Positions 26,829 through 34,327 of a DNA stretch of 64,000 bases are shown one piece after another. Location: assembly GCF_017497975.1 (NCBI RefSeq), contig NZ_JAGDEL010000022.1:1-64000 (forward strand), in the 5' to 3' direction. The DNA is from Metabacillus bambusae (GTDB lineage Bacteria > Bacillota > Bacilli > Bacillales > Bacillaceae). The position numbers and the translations under genes were made by a program. A model generated the notes under the pieces. That model was not told where the DNA came from. It did no database searches and was given only the letters and a program-made list of their open reading frames with translations. Every line of letters starts with the position of its first letter. Position 1 is the first letter of the stretch.

Positions 26829-27599
26829 ATGATGAAGCATTACATATTAGGATTTATTTTAGCCATGCAATTTTTAACACGTATCCCGATTCCTATCGAA
26901 TGTCCTTGGGAAAAAAAATCAATAAGAGGGGCACTTACTTCCTTTGGGATCGTTGGGTTAATCATGGGAGGTATTTTAGCTATAGCCATTTCAATCACAG
27001 ATTCGGTATTACCTGGATGGATGATTGCACTATTGATCGTGACTATATGGGTGTTTTTAACTGGAGGATTACATTTAGATGGATTAATGGATGTGGCCGA
27101 TGCGGTGGGTTCAAATGCTACCTTTACGAAAAAGCTTGAAATCATGAAAGATCCTCAAGTTGGTAGCTTTGCTGTCCTTACCGCCATCTTTCATCTCACT
27201 TGGAAAGTAGCATTCGTCTATGGGGTTATTCAGACAGATCAACTGAAACCCTTACTGTACTTTCTTATTTTGATCCCAGCATTCAGTCGATTAATCCCGC
27301 TTTACTTATTATATTACCTTCCAGTAATGAAGCAGGAAGGGCTTGCCTATCAATGGAAGCAGCAGCTAACTGGCCGTGAGGTGATTATTGGCACTACAAT
27401 CGTTTTCCTTTTTACACTAGTTTTTCCATACACGCTATTGCTCTTCTTTTCATACTTAATATACTACTTTTTCCTCCGTATTTGGATCTTAAAAAACTTT
27501 AAAGGCATCAATGGAGATCTTCTTGGTGCTTCAATCGAAGGAGGGGAATTATGGGGGCTTTTCATACTATCGATGTATATTTGGTTCGTCATGGGGTGA
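26829..27599 (+). CDS. cobS: Adenosylcobinamide-GDP ribazoletransferase (cobalamin synthase)
   Basis: A 256-residue membrane protein with six or seven hydrophobic segments. It has the N-terminal AMQFLTRIPIP and the metal-binding motif TGGLHLDGLMDVADAVGS. It joins adenosyl-GDP-cobinamide and alpha-ribazole phosphate, closing the nucleotide loop at the membrane. ATG 26829 or the adjacent ATG 26832 follows GGAAAGG; the ATG at 26814 lies before that site and inside cobU. Confidence 0.93.
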   Translation: MMKHYILGFILAMQFLTRIPIPIECPWEKKSIRGALTSFGIVGLIMGGILAIAISITDSVLPGWMIALLIVTIWVFLTGGLHLDGLMDVADAVGSNATFTKKLEIMKDPQVGSFAVLTAIFHLTWKVAFVYGVIQTDQLKPLLYFLILIPAFSRLIPLYLLYYLPVMKQEGLAYQWKQQLTGREVIIGTTIVFLFTLVFPYTLLLFFSYLIYYFFLRIWILKNFKGINGDLLGASIEGGELWGLFILSMYIWFVMG

Positions 27600-28174
27600 C
27601 AAGGTGGAATAATGAAAGAAGATATTTAGGTCATACAGATGAACCATTAGTAGATCATGAGCTTTATAAATTAAATCCATTGCGAAGCTCCCTTAAGGAT
27701 GTTCCTTTTGATCGTTATTATTCTAGTGATCTTAAGCGATGTACAGAAACATTTAGGTATTTAATAGGAGATAAACTCGTTTGTTTAGATTCTAGGTTAA
27801 GGGAGCTTGATTTTGGAAAATGGGAAGGTAAGACCTATGAGATGCTAAAAGGAGATGTAAGCTATCAAGATTGGTTAAACAATTGGGAATATAAAGCTCC
27901 TCCAAGCGGGGAAACTCTAATTCAGTTAAATGATAGAATTAATGCCTTTCTGACAGATCTACTTACACAAAATAAAGATCATAATAGCAAGGTACTTATC
28001 CTTACCCATGGTGGCGTAATCCGAACTATCTTGAAAAAATTTGCGCAAACGAAATCTTTCTGGGAATTAACGATACAACATGCAAAAGCTTATCACTTGT
28101 CACTTCAGCAGCAAAAGGGGGAATGGGTTTGCAACTCGTTGTCGGTGGTGCCTATTCAGGAAAAAGAAAACTAA
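27551..28174 (+). CDS. cobC: Alpha-ribazole phosphatase (histidine phosphatase family)
   Basis: A 207-residue phosphoglycerate-mutase-fold protein. VYLVRHGVTRWN holds the catalytic RHG histidine, LRELDFGKWEGKTYE is the family signature with a catalytic acid, and LILTHGGVIRT holds the second histidine. It removes the 5'-phosphate in the last step of nucleotide-loop assembly. It overlaps cobS by 49 bases, suggesting coupling. Confidence 0.88.
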   Translation: MGAFHTIDVYLVRHGVTRWNNERRYLGHTDEPLVDHELYKLNPLRSSLKDVPFDRYYSSDLKRCTETFRYLIGDKLVCLDSRLRELDFGKWEGKTYEMLKGDVSYQDWLNNWEYKAPPSGETLIQLNDRINAFLTDLLTQNKDHNSKVLILTHGGVIRTILKKFAQTKSFWELTIQHAKAYHLSLQQQKGEWVCNSLSVVPIQEKEN

Positions 28175-28557
28175 TTCGTGAGCAATATCAGGAGATAACC
28201 TGGCATAGTGCGTATGATGATCATTTGTTGAGAAATTGGAGAAATCCTTATCATTCGAGTGCAATCCTTGTTTTAGAAGGTTGGGAAATATGGATTAAGA
28301 AAGAATTATCATCCCAACCGGGTTTGGATGAAGTAAGGGATTACTTTTTTAAACTGATTGATGAGATATGTGAATGTGAGAAGCTAAATGGTAAGCCTAT
28401 CATCATTATTATGTTAGAAATGGGAAGAGGTATTGTACCTTTGACTTCAGAGGAGAGAAATATCCGGGACGTAGCTGGGTGGGTGCTACAGCATGCCGCT
28501 TCTAAAGCTAAAACTGTACAATATTGCTGGCATGGTTTAGTAAAAACAATAAAATAA
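28129..28557 (+). CDS. CobU-like (cobinamide kinase-fold) protein, short
   Basis: A 142-residue protein at the end of the B12 operon, overlapping cobC by 46 bases. The N-terminal VVGGAYSGKRKLI resembles the CobU P-loop, but Ser/Thr after the lysine is Arg. The C-terminal MGRGIVPLTSEERNIRDVAGW matches the GMGIVP and RDLAG region of CobU. The RxxHH-type middle segment and the C-terminal AGIP of CobU are missing. TTG 28129 has GGGGG seven bases upstream; the ATG at 28123 is too close. It may be a degenerate second CobU, a regulator or a partner of the first. Confidence 0.65.
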   Translation: MQLVVGGAYSGKRKLIREQYQEITWHSAYDDHLLRNWRNPYHSSAILVLEGWEIWIKKELSSQPGLDEVRDYFFKLIDEICECEKLNGKPIIIIMLEMGRGIVPLTSEERNIRDVAGWVLQHAASKAKTVQYCWHGLVKTIK

Positions 28558-28656
28558 AAAGAGAATCTAACAAGACCCATTTACAATCCCAGTGAAAGGG
28601 TTCTCAAGGTAAGGATCTTTTCTAGAGATCGTTGCTTTTAAAACGAAAGCTGTTGA

Positions 28657-28790
28657 AGGTTGATTGGAGCGGAAGTGCGAGACTCCTGTGGGAATAGCGG
28701 GACAGGTGAGACCCCGCAGGTGTTTACGCCGAGGAGGCTCACCGCCCGCCCCCGCGGAAAGCGAGCAACTCTCGCTGCAATCAACCACAC
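28657..28790 (+). repeat. GC-rich palindromic repeat, copy 2
   Basis: This is the inverted partner of 13646-13779, about 90% identical by eye, with the same GC-rich core (CGAGGAGGCTCACCGCCCGC) and GTTGATT/AATCAAC ends. It lies between the B12 operon and the 3D-domain gene. The rest of 28558-28948 is AT-rich with nothing else recognisable. Confidence 0.8.
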
Positions 28791-28948
28791 CTCACTTCTT
28801 GTAAGGCTTAAGGTAAAGGTCATTAATAATTTCTATTATTTTCAAAATAGTAAATTTTATAGGTCTATATTAGGAAAAATAGCTTAACACCTAAGAAATT
28901 TAAGCGCTCCTTCGTATTGTTTGGATGATAAAGAAGGAGGAGCTTTTG

Positions 28949-29743
28949 ATGAAAATGAAATGGGGTTTTACAATACTTGTATTTACGAGTATTGGATTGT
29001 TCTTTCCCTCAAAAGGTGAAGCAGCCTTAGGTGATCGAACATTATCAGAAGGAATGGTACATAATGATATTATCGAATTACAAGAATACTTACTTGCTAA
29101 AGGAGAATTTCCCTATCATACCGCAACAGGTTATTACGGAGTAATTACAGAGGAAGCAGTTAGAGAATATCAAGAAGAACAAAACTTAAAAGTTGATGGT
29201 ATTGCTGGTCCTCAAACGATTAACAAAATAAAAGTACTACGATCAGGAGATATGGGGAAGCCGGTTGTTAAGCTCCAGCGACTTTTAAAAGCTTGGAATC
29301 TATATAATGGCACGAGTGATGGAATCTACGGGAGTGGTACAAAAAATGCTGTTATTCAATTCCAACAAAAAAACGGTCTAACTCCAGATGGTTTAGCTGG
29401 TCCACAAACATTTAAGAAATTAAACCAAAAAGCAACAGAAGTAGATAATCAGATCAGAGAATTAACTGTAGAAAGCACAGCTTATACAGCAAGTTGCAAT
29501 GGGTGTTCAGGTATTACAAAATTAGGAATAGACTTAAAAAAATATCCTGATGGAAATGTAATTGCTGTAGATCCAAATGTAATACCATTAGGTTCAACTG
29601 TTGAAGTTGAAGGATACGGTACAGCTATTGCAGCAGACATTGGTGGAGGTATTTCTGGAAATGAAATAGATGTATTTTTTGCAACGGAAAATACCGCATT
29701 AAAATGGGGAAGAAAAGAAGTAAAGGTAAGGTTGATTGATTAG
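28949..29743 (+). CDS. Secreted cell-wall protein: two peptidoglycan-binding domains and a 3D domain
   Basis: A 264-residue protein. A signal peptide (about 1-26, ending KGEA) leads to two PG_binding_1 domains (VREYQEEQNLKVDGIAGPQT and VIQFQQKNGLTPDGLAGPQT). A C-terminal 3D domain follows, with AYTASCNGCSGITKLG, VIAVDPNVIPLGSTVEVEGY and AADIGGGISGNEIDVFF; its aspartates match the MltA-like catalytic fold. It resembles YocH-type autolysins. ATG 28949 follows AAGGAGG, and an earlier ATG at 28925 lies before that site. A nine-pair hairpin at 29750-29770 without a T-run follows. Confidence 0.88.
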   Translation: MKMKWGFTILVFTSIGLFFPSKGEAALGDRTLSEGMVHNDIIELQEYLLAKGEFPYHTATGYYGVITEEAVREYQEEQNLKVDGIAGPQTINKIKVLRSGDMGKPVVKLQRLLKAWNLYNGTSDGIYGSGTKNAVIQFQQKNGLTPDGLAGPQTFKKLNQKATEVDNQIRELTVESTAYTASCNGCSGITKLGIDLKKYPDGNVIAVDPNVIPLGSTVEVEGYGTAIAADIGGGISGNEIDVFFATENTALKWGRKEVKVRLID

Positions 29744-30122
29744 TAGTACGATCATGTTTACAACATGATCAATTCCAGGAACAAAAATTGAAAACTTTAT
29801 TAAACACAGTATACCATTCTTAATCCTATTAACTTTTGTAGTATGATTGATCGTATTTATTCCTGGTATCTCTCTTGAGTTTAAATAAATAGGGATGTAT
29901 TTTTTTTAGATTATTTAAACCTTATTTTGAGAGTTCCTCTAAAAATGAACAAATTGCAGTGGCATCATTCAACAATTTGAATGTCACTGCTTTTTCGGTT
30001 ATAGGAAACAGAAAGTGTTAAAATTCAGTATTTATGTTCTGCATTGATTATTCTTACATGGTTTTTTACACTTTGGACATAATGAATTATGTGTTTCATT
30101 AATAGTTTCTGGAGGTGCCAAA
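29744..30122. other. Intergenic region with a terminator
   Basis: Non-coding. It holds the hairpin at 29750-29770 (GATCATGTT/AACATGATC) and the terminator at 29956-29995. The last 60 bases precede the next gene and contain its ribosome binding site TGGAGGTG. Confidence 0.5.
29956..29995 (+). terminator. Rho-independent terminator
   Basis: GCAGTG pairs with CACTGC, extended by TTCAA/TTGAA across a small bulge, and is followed by T5. Confidence 0.65.
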
Positions 30123-30419
30123 ATGACCAATCAAAATAATGTAAATCATTCCACAACTGATTCTATCCAAGAAAAGATGGAAGAAATATGGCGGTCAACC
30201 TGTGGAACTTGGGAGAACTGTAATGCAACGACAGTTCAGTCTTTTTTATCAGAGTGTGAGCAGCATAGCATTGATCCGCAATATTGCATGAGTTGGATTC
30301 AAGAACATTCGAACATGATTCCAAACTGGTCAAATATTGCTGATACAACACGTGAATGGGTGGTTCAACATACATCTACTGGTTCACCAATATCAGGTAT
30401 TGGTAATGAGACATCATAA
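30123..30419 (+). CDS. Hypothetical protein
   Basis: A 98-residue, Ser/Thr/Asn/Trp-rich protein with three cysteines (in STCGTWENC and LSECEQ) plus YCMSW. No signal peptide or membrane segment. I do not recognise the family. The TGGAGGTG ribosome binding site seven bases before the ATG supports translation. It sits at the left edge of the accessory region, 72 bases before another small gene. Confidence 0.55.
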   Translation: MTNQNNVNHSTTDSIQEKMEEIWRSTCGTWENCNATTVQSFLSECEQHSIDPQYCMSWIQEHSNMIPNWSNIADTTREWVVQHTSTGSPISGIGNETS

Positions 30420-30491
30420 GGATAATAAGGAGAGACAATTAGTCCATATTTCTTTTACGGAGAATTTCTAAAATGAAGAAGGAGTGTAAAA

Positions 30492-30656
30492 ATGGAAGAG
30501 AATCCAAGCGTAAGGCAGTTTCAAGATGATTTGGAACAATATAAAATGCCAGATTCGTTAAAACAATCAAAACAACCAACATACAAGGTTGGGTATGAAA
30601 CTTCAACAGGAAACAGAACATCACCTGAACATGAAATTGGTAAAAAGGTCGAATAG
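30492..30656 (+). CDS. Small hypothetical protein
   Basis: A 54-residue hydrophilic protein starting MEENPSVRQFQDDLEQYKMP, with no domain I can name. AAGGAGTG is eight bases before ATG 30492, and the gene ends in a strong terminator. It is probably co-transcribed with the preceding gene. Abundance or regulation cannot be judged. Confidence 0.55.
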   Translation: MEENPSVRQFQDDLEQYKMPDSLKQSKQPTYKVGYETSTGNRTSPEHEIGKKVE

Positions 30657-30713
30657 AATATTTTTTGAACAATGTTATTAATGTCTTTTGTTAATGACTT
30701 TATAAAATTTTTT

Positions 30714-30747
30714 AACACCGTTTGCCAGAGAAACGGTGTTATTTTTG
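30714..30747 (+). terminator. Rho-independent terminator
   Basis: A perfect ten-pair stem (AACACCGTTT with AAACGGTGTT) followed by ATTTTT. Confidence 0.85.
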
Positions 30748-30907
30748 CTTTTGATAGTTGGGTTAATTTAAAGAAGACTACATGATTTTGGTTGAAGTAA
30801 TGGGACTTTTCTATTACACTAATTGTTACTTATATAATTAAGGATCGAAAAAGTATATTGGTAGTAGTACATATTTCATAATATCTTAATGAAAAGGAGG
30901 CTGCATT

Positions 30908-32491
30908 GTGTTATCAGGGCTAAACATTTCTAATGAGGTAATTGCTAAGCATCATTTTTCAGAGGATTATATTAACCTAGTAAATAACTACATTAGCACA
31001 CCAAAGGAAGAGCAAATTGCCTATTACAGAACAAATCTCTTTCCTAAAATGAATATGATTTTCAAGCGAAAAATCGAGGAAAGAATTAAGGAAGGGGATT
31101 TATCTTCCTATAAATATTTAATTTCGACTGTTGGTTTCTCGCCAGAGCCAATTGCACTCCTCATTAATGCCTTTCAACCTGAATATGTTTTTTTTATCGT
31201 GACCCCTAAATCTCGTTCAAAATTAGCAGAATTACAAAAATTAGTGAATTTATCTTGGGGCGAATTTGAAGTCATAACTATAGAAGACGAATCGTCTGAA
31301 ACAATATATGGTGAAGTGAAGAGAATAATCGTTCGTCCTGAGATACAACAGAACCTAGAGTTAACCGCAATAGATATTACAGGTGGCAAGAAGTCTATGG
31401 GGAGTAATCTGGCCATTTCTGGTGTATATAGCAATATTGATATTTTATATGTGGATCATGATATATATATAGATTCGTTGAGGAAGCCATTCCCAGGCAC
31501 AGAAAGAATTGTAAAGCTGGAAAATCCATTAAATGTATTCGGGGACTATGAAGCCGAGAAAGGAATTGAGAAATTTAATCGTTATGATTTTACAGGAGCT
31601 TCTTCAATCTTTAGTGATTTGTTAAATCGAACGAGAGATCCAAGGAAATATGAAATTCTTCTATATGCATCAAACGCCTTTAACTACTATGATAACTTTG
31701 ATTTCAAACAAGCTGAAAAATCACTATCAAAGGTGAATGAGATGATTGTCCAACGTCAACTTCTCACTTCACTCCTACCAGAAGTTAAATTGCATTTATC
31801 TCTATTAGCGAATGTAACTGAACTTCAAGTAGTTTATCAGAATGGTAAATTAAAAGAGACTTTAAATGATCAGGAAAGAACGTGGACGATTCTGGCGAAT
31901 TTTTGGCAATGTGCACAAAGAAGAAAGCTGCAAGGAAGAAATGACATGGCTACCTTGTTGTTTTATCGAATATTCGAAATGATCATTCAGAGAAGATTAG
32001 TCCTACTTAAAATCGATGCAGGTAATGTGGAAATAGCACATCTATTTGAAGACCAGCAAGAAAAAAATGAATCTCTACCTGACTATTTATCTCCTTTACT
32101 ACCATTTATGAACAAAGATCTTATTAATGGAATGAATGACATAGGACAAAAGGTATATGGTTCCAATTATAGAATGATCGAGAATATACCGAATAAATTT
32201 TCACTAATGAATGGATTAATCTTTTTATGTGTCTTAGGTGATCCCGTATTTAAAGGGGAAGACTTAAAACAAATCGTTGCACAGGTGAATACTAGAAATG
32301 AAAGTATTTTCGCTCATGGAATAAAAATATTGACCCAAAAAGAAGTTGATGGCTTTGAAAAAACAATGAAACGGCTACTAATGCAAGCCTGGAATGTAGA
32401 GAAAGATCAAAACTTCTATAATGGTGATTGTATCTCTTATTTAAATCAATTCAAATTCCCATATATCTCAAAAAGTGTTACGTTAAAGTAA
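30908..32491 (+). CDS. CARF-HEPN protein (TIGR02710/Csm6-like), stand-alone
   Basis: A 527-residue protein. The N-terminal half has the CARF pattern: STVGFSPEPIALLINAF (about residue 76 on) and AIDITGGKKSMGSNLAISG (about 154-172), typical of the TIGR02710 group of CRISPR-associated sensors. The C-terminal half is helical and ends in RNESIFAHG, where R463 and H470 form an R-x6-H HEPN ribonuclease motif. Family knowledge: cyclic oligoadenylate binding by CARF activates HEPN RNA cleavage. No cas gene or CRISPR repeat is in this window, so the activating signal is unknown. GTG 30908 follows AAGGAGG. Confidence 0.8.
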   Translation: MLSGLNISNEVIAKHHFSEDYINLVNNYISTPKEEQIAYYRTNLFPKMNMIFKRKIEERIKEGDLSSYKYLISTVGFSPEPIALLINAFQPEYVFFIVTPKSRSKLAELQKLVNLSWGEFEVITIEDESSETIYGEVKRIIVRPEIQQNLELTAIDITGGKKSMGSNLAISGVYSNIDILYVDHDIYIDSLRKPFPGTERIVKLENPLNVFGDYEAEKGIEKFNRYDFTGASSIFSDLLNRTRDPRKYEILLYASNAFNYYDNFDFKQAEKSLSKVNEMIVQRQLLTSLLPEVKLHLSLLANVTELQVVYQNGKLKETLNDQERTWTILANFWQCAQRRKLQGRNDMATLLFYRIFEMIIQRRLVLLKIDAGNVEIAHLFEDQQEKNESLPDYLSPLLPFMNKDLINGMNDIGQKVYGSNYRMIENIPNKFSLMNGLIFLCVLGDPVFKGEDLKQIVAQVNTRNESIFAHGIKILTQKEVDGFEKTMKRLLMQAWNVEKDQNFYNGDCISYLNQFKFPYISKSVTLK

Positions 32492-32550
32492 TATCGTTTT
32501 ACTTTATAGTTATCCGGAGGGATCTTTTAATTTAAGATCCTCCTTTTTCG

Positions 32551-33318
32551 TTATTCAATTAATATAGGCTTACCTTGTATTGTAATATTAATATTTGCCT
32601 GTTGAATTACATAAGTGTAGCTTTCAATATCATCACAATAATGCATAGCATAAATTTTATTATGAAATCTTTTCGGATAGTATGATAAAACCTCATTCAA
32701 AGTACTATGTGCTTGATTTTCTGTAAAGCTAATATCTTGAAAAATAGCACATGTATTTTCATTTATTTGTTCTATAAAATTACTATTAGTAAGAAACTTT
32801 ATGTCTGATGTAAATAATATATTTTTTTTACTGTTCGTTTCTAGTATTTTTACGGCAAAACTCTTCATCCCTTTTACGTGTAAATCGGATATGTCAGTTA
32901 GTGAAATTTCATATCCATTTAAATGAAGGGAATTACTTTCTGGTAAAACGATAAACTCACAATAGTCGTTAAGGGTTAATCCTTGATTAGACAGTCCTGG
33001 TTGTAAAAGCATGTGATAAAGATTAACCTGCGTCTCATGTACGATTACATTTAATTTTAAAGGTGCGTGTTCATTATCAACAAACCTCCAGTAACGTTTC
33101 ATCAGTAATTCCTCTAATCCTCCAACATGATCAAAATGAAAATGTGTGATGAAAACATAGTCAATATCACATACTTCGATATCAGATGCTCCTAAACTAT
33201 CCCGTAATGTTGTTCCGGCATCCAAAAGCAGTGTAATCCCATTTAAATCAAAAATGTAGTTATTGTGATAGAAGCGAGATGTAAATGCTCCTCCTACACC
33301 AAGTGGCATAATAATCAA
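32551..33318 (-). CDS. MBL-fold metallo-hydrolase (possible cyclic-nucleotide phosphodiesterase)
   Basis: A 255-residue metallo-beta-lactamase-fold protein: GVGGAFTSRFYHNNYIF at the N-terminus, the zinc motif THFHFDHVGG (residues 58-67), FTSDIKF with the bridging aspartate, and a C-terminal AMHYCDD histidine. The TTG start at 33318 has GGAGGT six bases upstream, a better spacing than the ATG three codons in. It converges on the CARF-HEPN gene and lies 1 kb from a nucleotide cyclase. RNase Z-like and Apyc1-like phosphodiesterases share this fold. An Apyc1-type role is inference from fold, size and context. Confidence 0.85.
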   Translation of the reverse strand: MIIMPLGVGGAFTSRFYHNNYIFDLNGITLLLDAGTTLRDSLGASDIEVCDIDYVFITHFHFDHVGGLEELLMKRYWRFVDNEHAPLKLNVIVHETQVNLYHMLLQPGLSNQGLTLNDYCEFIVLPESNSLHLNGYEISLTDISDLHVKGMKSFAVKILETNSKKNILFTSDIKFLTNSNFIEQINENTCAIFQDISFTENQAHSTLNEVLSYYPKRFHNKIYAMHYCDDIESYTYVIQQANINITIQGKPILIE

Positions 33319-33636
33319 TTAAGTACCTCCTATTGTGACGATTAAATTGTTTAATATACGTGGTTTGAAGCAGATAATAGCGGTAAAGGGTATTAAATAA
33401 TTTTCTTAAATAAGCTAGTAAATATAGAAATGTCAAGTGTATAATAATAATTAACTTATTTGTTTAAATAATTAAAGGTATTTTACTTATAATATAACGC
33501 CAAGATGATTCCAAGGATTATCTAACTTTTTATGTTTATAGGTTTTTGCCAGATGTTATAGACGTAGTATAATTGCTATAAAATAAAGGCGGATTCTTTT
33601 ACATATAATTAGAGCAATGGGTTGAGAGGAGCTAGC
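33319..33636. promoter_or_regulatory. Divergent intergenic region with promoter
   Basis: AT-rich gap between the MBL gene (leftward) and the next gene (rightward). TTGCCA at 33546-33551 and TATAAT at 33568-33573 with a 16-base spacer form a rightward promoter. No gene is seen. Confidence 0.55.
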
Positions 33637-34056
33637 ATGAGAATTAACGATATTGCACTAGAAATTTTTAATAAAGCTAAAAAAGCTTATAAGAAACCAG
33701 TTTCTGTTCATATTGAAGGTCCCGTACAAAGTGAAAAAGTCATCAGTACATGGGAAAATAAAAATCAAATTGCAAGTCCAGGTGATTACATAATTTCAGG
33801 GATTAAAGGGGAAAAATACCCGATTCCTGCAACAGTATTTAATGATTACGAACCTGACTTTGAGACAGGTGTTAATATGTACAAAAAAAAGAAAAAAATT
33901 GTGTATGTGTATAAGGTAGATTTTAAAGGAGAAGTAAAAACTGCTCAAGGGGAAATATTAGATTTTCAACCTGGTTACTATATTGTGATGGAATCACCTG
34001 ACAAAATGTGGGCAGTTGATGGAAAAGTTTTTGAACAATCGTATATTATTATTTAA
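33637..34056 (+). CDS. Conserved hypothetical with PGDYI-GxxGExYPI domain
   Basis: A 139-residue protein. The middle motif PGDYIISGIKGEKYPIP (about residues 47-63), followed by a YEPDFE-like stretch and a basic KKKKKIVYVYK segment, resembles a small domain found in many bacterial and phage hypotheticals. Its function is unknown to me. ATG 33637 follows GAGAGGA. It has its own promoter and terminator and lies just upstream of the cyclase, so it may belong to the island without being in the same operon. Confidence 0.6.
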   Translation: MRINDIALEIFNKAKKAYKKPVSVHIEGPVQSEKVISTWENKNQIASPGDYIISGIKGEKYPIPATVFNDYEPDFETGVNMYKKKKKIVYVYKVDFKGEVKTAQGEILDFQPGYYIVMESPDKMWAVDGKVFEQSYIII

Positions 34057-34088
34057 TGAATAGCTGAATATTGTTAATTTCTCTACTT

Positions 34089-34118
34089 AGATCTGAGTTA
34101 TTCAGATCTCTTTTTTTT
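34089..34118 (+). terminator. Rho-independent terminator
   Basis: A perfect eight-pair stem (AGATCTGA with TCAGATCT) followed by C and T8. It separates the preceding gene from the cyclase. Confidence 0.85.
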
Positions 34119-34189
34119 GTATATATCATTAATCGCTAAAAAACTATCAGTTTATTAAAAGCTTCGGTCTATGAATATAGGGAAATATA

Positions 34190-34218
34190 TTCACATATAA
34201 GTAAGATTATTGTACAAT
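34190..34218 (+). promoter_or_regulatory. Candidate promoter of the cyclase-effector pair
   Basis: TTCACA at 34190-34195 and TACAAT at 34213-34218 with a 17-base spacer, 110 bases before the cyclase start. Confidence 0.45.
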
Positions 34219-34327
34219 TTAAAATAGGTAAATATACACAATTTGTATTAAATGCAAAATTGATTTACATAACTCCCTACAAAAAAGGTACTTACAGTTA
34301 ACAAGAGTTGGAGGTACATAATTAATC

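Noticed and set aside
32551-33318. Calling the MBL protein RNase Z
   Set aside because: The HxHxDH site is shared by many MBL enzymes; RNase Z proteins are normally about 300 residues with a flexible arm that I do not see here, so only a general MBL call is justified.
30714-33636. CRISPR array near the CARF gene
   Set aside because: No regularly spaced direct repeats were seen around the CARF gene or elsewhere in the window.
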